Shown piece by piece: positions 1 through 7,973 of a stretch of DNA of 23,815 nucleotides. The DNA comes from Granulicella sp. (GTDB lineage: Bacteria; Acidobacteriota; Terriglobia; Terriglobales; Acidobacteriaceae). A program made the translations under genes and the position numbers. The DNA lies in assembly GCA_003133205.1 (NCBI GenBank), contig PKWK01000263.1, positions 1 through 23,815 of the forward strand, given 5' to 3'. Positions within the stretch are counted from its first letter, which is position 1. Each line of letters starts with the position of its first letter. Below the pieces are notes generated by a model, which was not told where the DNA came from, ran no database searches, and was given only the letters and a program-made list of their open reading frames with translations.

Positions 1-707
1 ACATCGATGCCATCCGCGCCGCTCTTGAACGTAACATTCTTGAACGTAACGTTTTCGCAGTACACCGGGTGGGTCGACCACATCCCGAACTGCTGCGTAT
101 TCACGTCCTCCACGCGCACATTCTTGCAGTTTGTAAACTCAATCAGCGCGGGATACCGCAGCCCGGTAGCCCGCTCCACGCGCCCTCGCAGCGTAGGGTT
201 GCCAACGATCTTGCCCGGCCCAGCGATGCCGACATCCTCTGCGTCCGTGGCCGAGATAAACCCGTTGTAGCCCTTCACCCAGTGCCCCTCCCACCGCACC
301 TGGGCCAGCGGGTACTCACTCATATCCTGTGACCCGTTCAGCGTTGCGCCCTCCTCGATCCGCAGCGTGACGCCGCTGCGCAGAACCAGCGCGCCGGTCA
401 AATAGTCACCCGCGGGCACCACCACCACGCCGCCGCCGAACACCGAGCAGCGCTCAATCGTCTGCTGAATCGCCAGCGTGTCCTTGGTCTTGCCGTCGCC
501 GGTAGCGCCATAGTCGCGCACGTTCAGCGTGACCGCAGGCTTCGCAGGCACCTTCGCCGCGGCCGCGTGAGCAGGATGCGCGGGCTTGGCTTCGCTCGGC
601 GGCTGCGCGTCAGCAAAACGGCTCAGCGCCGAAACGGCAGGTGCAGCAAGCAGCGCTTGGGTAGCAGCCTTCAGAAAGCTGCGTCGTTCAATCCGGGTAC
701 GGGTCAT
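1..707 (-). CDS. GH28 (polygalacturonase-like) glycoside hydrolase, Tat-exported, C-terminus outside window
   Basis: About 235 residues are visible; the rest lies before base 1. The N-terminus MTRTRIERRSFLKAA carries a twin-arginine motif and is followed by an Ala-rich hydrophobic stretch, so export through Tat is predicted. After a low-complexity Ala/Pro/Lys linker (about residues 30-55) the mature part opens with VRDYGATGDGKTKDT, the usual start of GH28 and other pectate-lyase-like beta-helices. The visible part ends at SGADGID, which aligns with the family's NTDG motif containing a catalytic Asp. The family hydrolyses pectin or related uronans; the exact substrate cannot be read. An in-frame GTG three codons upstream (716) is an alternative start, and neither start has a strong ribosome site. 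The neighbour xfp is on the same strand, with 108 bases between them. Confidence 0.85.
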   Translation of the reverse strand, partial: MTRTRIERRSFLKAATQALLAAPAVSALSRFADAQPPSEAKPAHPAHAAAAKVPAKPAVTLNVRDYGATGDGKTKDTLAIQQTIERCSVFGGGVVVVPAGDYLTGALVLRSGVTLRIEEGATLNGSQDMSEYPLAQVRWEGHWVKGYNGFISATDAEDVGIAGPGKIVGNPTLRGRVERATGLRYPALIEFTNCKNVRVEDVNTQQFGMWSTHPVYCENVTFKNVTFKSGADGID

Positions 708-778
708 CGCGGTCACTCTCAGAAAGGAGGAATTAATTGCGAGATAACAGTATCAGAGGATGCCACGTCCCATTGTTT

Positions 779-800
779 GTCATTCCCGAAGGGAATCCGC
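779..800. repeat. Short palindrome ATTCCC-GAA-GGGAAT in the gap between xfp and the GH28 gene
   Basis: A perfect 6-bp inverted repeat with a 3-base GAA loop lies 19 bases beyond the xfp stop codon. It is embedded in a GTCATTC... context that recalls the GTCATTCTGAGCG repeat elsewhere in the window, so it may be a third repeat type. It could act as an intergenic hairpin. No T-run follows on the minus strand, so it is not a canonical terminator. Confidence 0.4.
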
Positions 801-815
801 TTTTCTGCGCACCGC

Positions 816-3242
816 CTACCCCGGCCACTTCCACCCGGTAATCTCCGGCCCATCGATCCCGTTCTCGTGCGCATAAATCACGCTCTCGATGATCTGATTC
901 TTCAGCCACTCCTTCGTATGCGCCGCTGTAGCCTGCAGCTTCGCCACGCGATCGATCACATCAATCGCCTGGTTAAACCGATCCACCTGGTTCAGAATCG
1001 CAAGCTCCAAAGGCGTGTTGATGTTGCCCTTCTCCTTGTATCCGCGAACGTGGATATTGTCGTGATTCTTCCGCCGGTAAGTCAGCTTATGAATCAGCGA
1101 GGCATACGCATGGAAGTTGAAGATCACCGGCTTGTCCACCGTAAACAGCGAATCGAACTCCTTATCGCTCATCCCATGCGGATGCTCGCTCTCCGGCATC
1201 AGCCGGAACAGATCGACCACGCTGATGAACCGAATCTTCAAATCCGGACACCGCTCACGCAGAATCGCCACCGCGGCCAGCGACTCCGACGTCGGAATAT
1301 CGCCCGCGCACGCCATCACTACATCCGGCTCCGCGCCGTCATCGTTCGAAGCGAAGTCCCAGATGCCAATCCCCTTCGTGCAATGGTCGATCGCCTGCTC
1401 CATCGTGAGGTACTGCAAATGCGAAGCCTTGTCCGCAACGATCACGTTAACGTAGTTGGTCGAGCGCAGACAGTGGTCCGTCACCGACAGCAAACAGTTC
1501 GCATCCGGCGGAAGATAGATCCGCGTCACCTCCGGGCTCTTGTTCGTAATCACGTCGAGAACGCCCGGGTCCTGATGCGTAAACCCGTTGTGGTCCTGCC
1601 GCCAAACCAGCGACGTAATCAGCAGGTTCAGCGACGAGATCGGCGCGCGCCACCGCAGTTCCAGCTTCGACTTCTCCAGCCACTTCGCATGCTGGTTGAA
1701 CATCGAGTCGATGATGTGCACGAACGCCTCGTAGCTCGAGAAGAATCCGTGCCGCCCGGTCAGCAGATAGCCCTCGAGCCACCCCTCCAGCGTGTGCTCG
1801 CTGAGCATCTCCATTACGCGCCCCGAGCGCGACAGAAAGCCGCCGTCCGCGTCCTCTGGCTTCATCTCTTCCATCCACGTCTTCGGGCTCGTCTTGTAGA
1901 TCGCATCCAGCTTGTTCGACGCCGTCTCATCCGGCCCAAACACGCGGAAGTTCGTCATATTCCTGCGCATCACCTCGCCCAGATAGTTCGCGAGCGTCGC
2001 CGTCGACGAAACCTCAATCTGCCCTGGCTTCTCCACCTTCACCGCGTAGTCGCGGAAGTCCGGCCGGTCCAGCGGCTTTCGCACAAGCCCGCCATTCGCA
2101 TGTGGATTCGCCGTAATGCGTGCCTTGCCCTCCGGCGCCATCGCCTTCAGTTCGGGAATCAGCGTGCCCGCCTCATCGAACAGCTCCTCCGGCCGATAGC
2201 TCCGCATCCACGCCTCCACCATCTTCAGGTGCGCTGGATTTGTAACCGGATCGGTAATAGGAATCTGATGCGCGCGCCACGAGCCCTCCAGCTTGTGCCC
2301 ATCCAACTCCTTCGGACACGTCCATCCCTTCGGCGTACGCAGAATGATCATCGGCCAGATAGGCCGCGCCGGCTCCGCATCCGGATTCGCCCGCGCAGCG
2401 GCTTGTATCGCCCGAATCTCGATGACGCAATGCTCCGTCACCGCAGCCATCTTCTGATGCATCACCGCCGGATCGTCGCCCTCGACGACGTACGGCGTAT
2501 AGCCCAGCCCCCTGAACAGCATCTCCAACTCTTCCGGCGGAATCCGCGCCAAAATCGTGGGATTCGCAATCTTGTACCCATTCAGGTGCAGGATCGGCAA
2601 CACCGCGCCATCGCGCACCGGATTCAGAAACTTATTCGAGTGCCAGCTAGTCGCCAGCGGCCCGGTCTCCGACTCGCCATCGCCCACCACCACCGCAACA
2701 ATCAAATCCGGATTGTCGAACGCCGCGCCGAACCCGTGCGAGAGGCTGTAGCCCAACTCGCCGCCCTCGTGAATCGAGCCCGGCGTCTCCGGCGTGCAGT
2801 GGCTGCCAATCCCGCCGGGAAACGAGAACTGGCGGAAGAACTTCTGCATGCCCTCGACATCCTGGCTCTTATCCGGATAGACCTCCGAATACACGCCCTC
2901 CAGGTAACTATTGGACAGCGTCGCCGGCGCCCCATGCCCAGGCCCGGATATATAGATAAGGTCCAGATCGTACTTCTTGATCAGACGGTTCAGATGCACC
3001 CACGTGAACGTCTGCCCCGGGTCCGAACCCCAGTGACCGAGCAGCCGGTTCTTGATGTGCTCCTTCTTCAGCGGCTCGCGCAGCAGAGGATTCGCGCGCA
3101 GATACAGCATCCCGACGCAGCAATAGTTGCAAGCGCGCCAGTACGCATCCATCTTGCGCAACTCGTCCGCGGAAAGCGGCTGGTCGTCGATCGAAGGCGA
3201 GGAATTGGATATATCAGTGCGCAATGCGGATACTGTGCCCAT
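816..3242 (-). CDS. xfp: Xylulose-5-phosphate/fructose-6-phosphate phosphoketolase
   Basis: The 808-residue protein has the normal family length. It is a thiamine-diphosphate enzyme that uses phosphate to cleave xylulose-5-P (or fructose-6-P) into acetyl phosphate and glyceraldehyde-3-P (or erythrose-4-P). Visible hallmarks are GHWGSDPG (His70), VHLNR (His83), [26 protein letters not shown], the TDP/Mg motif [17 protein letters not shown] (about 187-203) and GPDETASNK, which carries the family's conserved Glu. The start at 3242 is supported by AGGAG six bases upstream. The acetate kinase gene lies 134 bases upstream on the same strand, so the acetyl phosphate made here can be turned directly into acetate and ATP. 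Long open frames on the opposite strand are codon shadows. Confidence 0.96.
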   Translation of the reverse strand: MGTVSALRTDISNSSPSIDDQPLSADELRKMDAYWRACNYCCVGMLYLRANPLLREPLKKEHIKNRLLGHWGSDPGQTFTWVHLNRLIKKYDLDLIYISGPGHGAPATLSNSYLEGVYSEVYPDKSQDVEGMQKFFRQFSFPGGIGSHCTPETPGSIHEGGELGYSLSHGFGAAFDNPDLIVAVVVGDGESETGPLATSWHSNKFLNPVRDGAVLPILHLNGYKIANPTILARIPPEELEMLFRGLGYTPYVVEGDDPAVMHQKMAAVTEHCVIEIRAIQAAARANPDAEPARPIWPMIILRTPKGWTCPKELDGHKLEGSWRAHQIPITDPVTNPAHLKMVEAWMRSYRPEELFDEAGTLIPELKAMAPEGKARITANPHANGGLVRKPLDRPDFRDYAVKVEKPGQIEVSSTATLANYLGEVMRRNMTNFRVFGPDETASNKLDAIYKTSPKTWMEEMKPEDADGGFLSRSGRVMEMLSEHTLEGWLEGYLLTGRHGFFSSYEAFVHIIDSMFNQHAKWLEKSKLELRWRAPISSLNLLITSLVWRQDHNGFTHQDPGVLDVITNKSPEVTRIYLPPDANCLLSVTDHCLRSTNYVNVIVADKASHLQYLTMEQAIDHCTKGIGIWDFASNDDGAEPDVVMACAGDIPTSESLAAVAILRERCPDLKIRFISVVDLFRLMPESEHPHGMSDKEFDSLFTVDKPVIFNFHAYASLIHKLTYRRKNHDNIHVRGYKEKGNINTPLELAILNQVDRFNQAIDVIDRVAKLQATAAHTKEWLKNQIIESVIYAHENGIDGPEITGWKWPG

Positions 3243-3376
3243 GCTTCACTCCTGTGCGCGATGCTTCACGTTGGTGGATGTGGCCGCTCTCAATGCGAGA
3301 ACAGACAATTGAGGCGATGACTCATTCAGATGCCAGTATCCGGCCAGAGGCCGCACGCCGGCACCTCCCGATCAAT

Positions 3377-4618
3377 TTACGATGACTCGTCCTCGCTCGG
3401 CAGTGACACCTGGCACATCCGCGCTACGTATCGCGCGATCATCATGTCCTCTTCCGCAGGCACTACATACACCGTGATCGGCGAGTCCCCGCTGCTGACC
3501 TTGCGTACCCTTTGGCCCTGGTCCTGACCGGAATCCTTGTGCTGAAGTCGATTCGCATCTAGGTCCAGTGCGACACCGAGCCCGGAGAGCGCGGTCGCAA
3601 TCTCCTCTCGCGAATCCATGTCATGCTCCCCAATTCCGCCGGTAAACACAATCGCGTCTGCCCCATACAGCGCGATAAACCCCGCAATCGCCTTCACCAC
3701 GCTGCGCCAGAAGACCCGGATCGCCAGCCGCGCTGGTTGGTCCCCGGCCGCAGCGGACTGGCGCAGCTCGCGCATATCGTTGATTCCGCCCAGCGCCTTC
3801 AGCCCCGATTCATGGTTCAGCAACTTCTCCACCGACCCGACCGTCGCGCCAGGCCGGCGCAGCAGATACAGCACCACGCCGGGATCGAGATCGCCCGGCC
3901 GTGTGCCCATCACCACGCCACCGGTCGGCGTCAGCCCCATCGTCGTATCCACCGACTTGCCATCGATGCACGCGGTCACGCTGCACCCGCTTCCGAGATG
4001 CGCGATCACCATGCGGCGCGGGAACGGAACCCTGCTCGCACGGCGCATCTGAAACACAACTGATTCGCACGAGAGCCCGTGAAACCCGTACCGACGCACC
4101 CCTTCGTCGCGCACTTCCGCGGGCAGCGCATAGACGGTCGCCTCCTCCGGCATCGTCTCGTGAAACACGGTGTCAAAGCAGGCGAAGCGAGGCACGCCCG
4201 GCGCCCGGCGCATCATCTCTTCGATCATCTCCAGCGCCGCTGGGTCGTGCAGGGGAGCGAAGACGATTGCCTCCTTCAATTGTGCCAGTACCTCCGGAGT
4301 TAGCCGCTGGTGACCGTGCAGATGGGCACCCGGATGCACTACCCTGTAGCCGACAGCATCCGGCGGCGCCAATCCAGGCAGAGCGATCACGCGCTGAACT
4401 ACGCCGATCGCCTCGTCCATCGACCCGGCCTTGACCTCGCCCACCGCGCCGGTCACATCCTTTCCGGCATTGTCCCTCAATTTGAGCGCCGCCGACGCCT
4501 CGCCGATGTCGTTCAACTCCCCTGCATACAGCACGCGCAATTCAGCCCAGCCGTCCGCGTACATGGCAAACTTGATCGACGACGAGCCGGGATTGATCAC
4601 AAGGACATGCATACGCAC
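3377..4618 (-). CDS. ackA: Acetate kinase (acetate/propionate kinase family), divergent
   Basis: The 413-residue ASKHA-fold kinase interconverts acetyl phosphate + ADP with acetate + ATP. The N-terminal phosphate loop VINPGSSSIKF is clear, as are GYRVVHPG, FDTVFHETMP, RRYGFHG, SVDTTMGLTPTGG, MGTRPGDLDPG and FTGGIGEHD. Several positions depart from the standard enzyme. The usual HGTSH is HGLSC, HLGNG is HLGSG, and GHRVVHGG is GYRVVHPG. It therefore belongs to a divergent branch, perhaps one specialised for partnership with phosphoketolase (inference). Start 4618 is in tandem with a second ATG at 4612, and the ribosome site is weak for both. It follows the NAD(P)-binding gene by 62 bases and precedes xfp, so one transcript is likely. 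Confidence 0.92.
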   Translation of the reverse strand: MRMHVLVINPGSSSIKFAMYADGWAELRVLYAGELNDIGEASAALKLRDNAGKDVTGAVGEVKAGSMDEAIGVVQRVIALPGLAPPDAVGYRVVHPGAHLHGHQRLTPEVLAQLKEAIVFAPLHDPAALEMIEEMMRRAPGVPRFACFDTVFHETMPEEATVYALPAEVRDEGVRRYGFHGLSCESVVFQMRRASRVPFPRRMVIAHLGSGCSVTACIDGKSVDTTMGLTPTGGVVMGTRPGDLDPGVVLYLLRRPGATVGSVEKLLNHESGLKALGGINDMRELRQSAAAGDQPARLAIRVFWRSVVKAIAGFIALYGADAIVFTGGIGEHDMDSREEIATALSGLGVALDLDANRLQHKDSGQDQGQRVRKVSSGDSPITVYVVPAEEDMMIARYVARMCQVSLPSEDESS

Positions 4619-4680
4619 TTCGGTCAGATGCCGCTGCGACCAACCTTATCATCGACCGGTCAACAATTCTGCCGCTTCCG

Positions 4681-5321
4681 CTACTCGCGCAGCAGTTTGA
4701 AGGCATGCGTCCAATCGTTGCGCAGAAAGCCCGGAATGCACCAAAGAATGCACAACGGTTCGATGGCGCGCGCCGCCTCCGCCTTGCCCATGTCGGCCGT
4801 CTCCCAGCCAAAGTCGTCAATAATCTTGCTCGTGACCTGCTTCGCCACATTGTCATTGCCGCAGATGAACATGGTCGGCTTGCCGCCATTCAACCGCGGA
4901 TTCACCATCAGCGCCGCACCGACCGAATTGAATGCCTTGACCAACTTTGCGTCGGCAAATTCCCGCTGCAATTGCTCCATCAGCGATTCATCGAAGCTGG
5001 TGAAGAGCTTCAGCACCCCGTTGACCGGTGGCGCCTCTGCAATCGGGTTGGTCGCGTCCAGCACCGGCTTGCCCCGCAGATTCTCCACCCCAGCCATTCG
5101 AAGCACATCTGCCGCCGCGTGGCCTTTGACCGCCAAAACCAGCAATTCCCCAAACCCAGCCGCCTCCGCGAAGTTCCCAACGCGCGCCCCCGGATGCTCC
5201 CCCCCCACTCCGCCAGCTTGCTGGGCGTCCTCGTACCCACCACCACCTCGTGGCCGTGCTTCAGAAATCCGTCCGCCAACGCCTTCGCCACATCCCCTGA
5301 GCCAAGCACTCCAATCTTCAT
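4681..5321 (-). pseudogene. NAD(P)-binding F420-dependent NADP-oxidoreductase-like protein, frameshifted at a G8 run
   Basis: The first frame starts at 5321 (AGGAG eight bases upstream) with MKIGVLGSGDVAKALADGF, a Rossmann GxGxxA nucleotide-binding start, and continues through VVVGTRTPSKLAEWGG. The conserved sequence then continues in another frame: EHPGARVGNFAEAAGFGEL, LVLAVKGHAAADVL, VLDATNPI, LVKAFNSVGA and so on to 4681. The switch lies at a run of eight C on the + strand (5199-5206). Nine bases there would restore one open frame of 213 codons, the normal length of this family. It may be a true one-base deletion, a phase-variable or slippery tract, or a sequencing error. The family uses NADP(H), sometimes with F420 as partner; the substrate here is unknown. 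It lies between a MarR regulator and ackA. Confidence 0.8.
5199..5206. other. Homopolymer of eight C (G8 on the coding strand) at a frame break
   Basis: This tract is exactly where the two reading frames of the NAD(P)-binding gene meet. Homopolymers of this length are prone to slipped-strand mutation and to sequencing miscalls. One additional base repairs the frame and gives the same W-to-PGA spacing that I recall for homologues. Confidence 0.85.
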
Positions 5322-5405
5322 ATCCGTCGCTCCTGTACGAGAATCGGATGCGGACTGCTGATGAATGGTGCATGAAATTCTGCCAAAAGACGCGCAGTGT
5401 CTGCT

Positions 5406-5876
5406 TCACCGCCGTCCTGCGTTCGCCGCTTCAGCCGCGCGCGAACAGAGTTCCTCGACCTCGGACATCTGCCCTATCATCCCCTCCAGCTTCGCGGCCC
5501 CGATCCCTGCCTCAAACTGCCGCTGCATCCGGTCCAGAATCCCCACCACCCGCACCGCCTTCCTCTTTCCCTGTGGACGCAGCACCAGTTGCACCGCCCG
5601 CGCGTCCTCTGGGTCGATCTTCCGCTGCACCAGTCCCCTGGCCTCCAGCGACGAGATGCAATGGCTCACATTGCTTCGCGTCGTCTCGAACGCGTCCGCC
5701 AGCGCAGACGGCTTGATCTCCCCGCGTCTCTCGAAGAAGATCGCCGCCAGCACCAGGGCCTCGAACGCCGTCACCTCTTCGTCCTTCAGCACCAGGTTCA
5801 ACGAAGCCTCCATCCGCCGCGCTATCCTACTTGTCTGAACGATCGGGCTCTGCCGTAAGAACGCCTCAATCCGCAT
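5406..5876 (-). CDS. MarR-like winged-helix transcriptional regulator
   Basis: The 156-residue protein has the MarR plan: an N-terminal helix, a winged helix-turn-helix at about residues 35-110 (FEALVLAAIFFERRGEIKPS, then ALADAFETTRSNVSHCISSL), a wing segment LVQRKIDPEDARAVQLVL, and a C-terminal dimerisation helix ending in Glu/Ala-rich sequence. A GGAGAG ribosome site lies seven bases before the ATG at 5876. It is the first gene of the minus-strand block leading to the NAD(P)-binding protein, ackA and xfp, and it diverges from the TonB receptor gene with 115 bases between them. It may control either side (inference). The ligand is unknown. Confidence 0.8.
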   Translation of the reverse strand: MRIEAFLRQSPIVQTSRIARRMEASLNLVLKDEEVTAFEALVLAAIFFERRGEIKPSALADAFETTRSNVSHCISSLEARGLVQRKIDPEDARAVQLVLRPQGKRKAVRVVGILDRMQRQFEAGIGAAKLEGMIGQMSEVEELCSRAAEAANAGRR

Positions 5877-5991
5877 GCGTATCTCTCCAATGGTTTATCA
5901 GGTCAACTATTTATAACAGGATGAAATTAGTCGTCACGAAGATACTGCAAAAGCGCATGATTGATTCATCCCAACAACACGAAACAAACCT

Positions 5992-7902
5992 ATGAAGAAA
6001 TCACTCCCCAGTCTGGCCCTGCTCCTGCTCTGCTCCAGCGCCGCCCTCTCCCAGCAAACCCCCAGCGCCGCTCCCCAGACCAGCGCTCCGCCCAGCGCGC
6101 CGCAGCAGACTGCTCCCGCCTCGCAGAGCGGCCCTGTCCTCCCAGCCATAAAGTTCGTTGTAGTCGACAGCATCCAGGTGACCACCACCGTCGAGCCGCT
6201 GCCGTTCGCCGAGAGCGATCGCTCCGTTCAGATGCTCCAGCCCCGCGAGATGCCCCTCGGCACCGACAGCGTCGTCGACCTCCTCCGCACCGACTCGTCG
6301 CTCAATATCCAGGCGCGCGGCGGCGAAGGCGTCCAGGCCGACCTCGCCATCCGCGGCACCACCTTCGAGCAGTCCCTCATCCTCGTCAACGGCCTGCGCG
6401 TCAACGATCCCGAAACCGGCCACCTCAATCTCGACATCCCCGTTCCCCTCGACGCCATCACGCGCGTCGACATCCTGCACGGCTCGGGCTCCACGTTCTA
6501 CGGATCCGACGCAATCGGCGGCGCAGTCAATCTCCTCACCGGTGCGCCGCCCCCCGGCCTGACCATCGTCGCGCGCTCTGGCGCCGGCAACTACGGCTCG
6601 CTTGAAAACCATCTCCGCGCGTCCTGGTCCGCCGGCCCATTCGCCGAGCAACTAACCGGCAGCCGCGACACCTCCGACGGCTTCATCGCCGACCGCAACT
6701 ACTCCTCAAACGCCGTCGCCAGCGAGACCTGGCTGAAGTCCAAACCCGGCACTACCGACATCCTGCTAGCCGCCAGCGACCGCCCCTACGGCGCAAATCT
6801 CTTCTACGGCAACTACCCCGAGTGGGAGCGCACCAAGGGCTGGCTCGCCAGCATCCAGCAGCAGCTCGGCCCACGCACCGCGGCCAGCTTCGGGTACCGC
6901 CGCCACTCAGACCTCTTCGTCCTATTCGTAGACCGACCCGCCATCTACGAGAACAATCACATCACCACCAGTTACGAGGGCGCCGTACGCCGTGCCGACG
7001 AACTCGGCCGCAACACCACCCTCGCCTATGGCCTCGAAGAAGACGGCGATTCCATTTACAGCAACTCGCTTGGTCACCACGCGCGCAACCAGGGCGCGGG
7101 CTATGCGAACCTCAGCCTGCGTGCGCTACACCGCTTCTCGCTCTCCCTCGGCGCGCGCGAAGAAGTCCTCTCCAGCCAGGGTTCCGTCTTCTCGCCCAGC
7201 GTCGCCGCAGCCTTCACCCTCACCAAAACTCTCCGCCTGCGCGGATCAGCGGGCCACGGCTTTCGCCTGCCCACCTACGTCGATCTTTACTACGCCGACC
7301 CCGCAACGCTCGGCAACCCAAACCTGAAACCCGAATCCAGTTGGAGCTACGAGGGCGGCGCCGACTGGACTCCCGCAAACGGCCGTCTCACTCTCAGCGC
7401 CGTAGGCTTCCGCCTCAACCAGACCAACGTAATCGACTACGTGAAACTACTGCCCCTGACAACCGGCGAGAAGTGGCAGGCCATCAACATCCCCACCCTC
7501 GACCTGAGCGGCGTGGAAGCGAGCGCACGCATCCGCCTCAGCAGCACGCAGCAACTGCAATTCAGCTACACCGCAAATCACTCCGCAAACCTGCCCGGCA
7601 ATTACCTCTCCGAGTACGCCTTCAACTACGCCGCGCAGAACGCCATCTTCGCGTGGACCGGCCAGCTTCCCGGCAAATGGGGGCACCAGGTCAGCGCACG
7701 CACCCAGGTCAACGTCGTCCAGAAAACCGTGCAAGCCGCCTACCCGCTATGGGACGTCAACATCGCCCGCAACACGGGCCGCGTCCGCCCCTACCTGCGC
7801 CTGCTCAATCTCTCGAACACCGCCTACACCGAAATCCCCCAGGTCCCCATGCAGGGCCGCACCATCATGGGCGGCATGCAACTTAACTGGTCAAAACAGT
7901 GA
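5992..7902 (+). CDS. TonB-dependent outer-membrane receptor (BtuB/siderophore-receptor type)
   Basis: The 636-residue protein begins with a Sec signal peptide (KKSLPSLALLLLCSSAALSQ) and a Pro/Gln/Ala-rich linker. A possible Ton box (DSIQVTT) precedes the plug domain (about 75-190), which shows LRTDSSLNIQARGGEGVQAD, IRGTTFEQSLILVNGLRVND, and VDILHGSGSTFYGSDAIGGA followed by VNLLTG. The rest is a beta-barrel of aromatic-alternating strands, with a typical GHGFRLPTYVDLYY segment. It takes up a large substrate through the outer membrane using TonB energy; vitamin B12, a siderophore and a glycan are all possible and the sequence does not decide. There is no clear Shine-Dalgarno sequence and I saw no riboswitch upstream. 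A REP-like hairpin lies 15 bases after the stop. Confidence 0.92.
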   Translation: MKKSLPSLALLLLCSSAALSQQTPSAAPQTSAPPSAPQQTAPASQSGPVLPAIKFVVVDSIQVTTTVEPLPFAESDRSVQMLQPREMPLGTDSVVDLLRTDSSLNIQARGGEGVQADLAIRGTTFEQSLILVNGLRVNDPETGHLNLDIPVPLDAITRVDILHGSGSTFYGSDAIGGAVNLLTGAPPPGLTIVARSGAGNYGSLENHLRASWSAGPFAEQLTGSRDTSDGFIADRNYSSNAVASETWLKSKPGTTDILLAASDRPYGANLFYGNYPEWERTKGWLASIQQQLGPRTAASFGYRRHSDLFVLFVDRPAIYENNHITTSYEGAVRRADELGRNTTLAYGLEEDGDSIYSNSLGHHARNQGAGYANLSLRALHRFSLSLGAREEVLSSQGSVFSPSVAAAFTLTKTLRLRGSAGHGFRLPTYVDLYYADPATLGNPNLKPESSWSYEGGADWTPANGRLTLSAVGFRLNQTNVIDYVKLLPLTTGEKWQAINIPTLDLSGVEASARIRLSSTQQLQFSYTANHSANLPGNYLSEYAFNYAAQNAIFAWTGQLPGKWGHQVSARTQVNVVQKTVQAAYPLWDVNIARNTGRVRPYLRLLNLSNTAYTEIPQVPMQGRTIMGGMQLNWSKQ

Positions 7903-7917
7903 AGCGCCCAAAGCGTC

Positions 7918-7957
7918 GGGTGCCCCATCCTTCGCGATTCTGCGAAGGGTGGGATGT
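7918..7957 (+). repeat. REP-like hairpin copy A
   Basis: GGGTGCC leads into left arm CCCATCCTTCGC (7924-7935), six-base loop, right arm GCGAAGGGTGGG (7942-7953): a 12-bp stem with one G-T wobble. It sits between the stop codons of the converging TonB-receptor and MscS genes, so it could also serve as a bidirectional transcription barrier. It belongs to the same family as copies B to G. Confidence 0.85.
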
Positions 7958-7973
7958 ACACGGTCCGCCCAAC

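Noticed and set aside
567..3320. 917-codon open frame on + opposite xfp
   Set aside because: Arg/His/Leu-rich shadow of the high-GC phosphoketolase gene; no recognisable domain.
4310..5716. 468-codon + frame across ackA, the NAD(P)-binding gene and MarR
   Set aside because: Spans three minus-strand genes; Pro/Ser/Arg-rich with no family pattern.
5877..5991. Cobalamin riboswitch upstream of the TonB receptor
   Set aside because: Only 115 bases are available and I see no B12-box-like conserved core.
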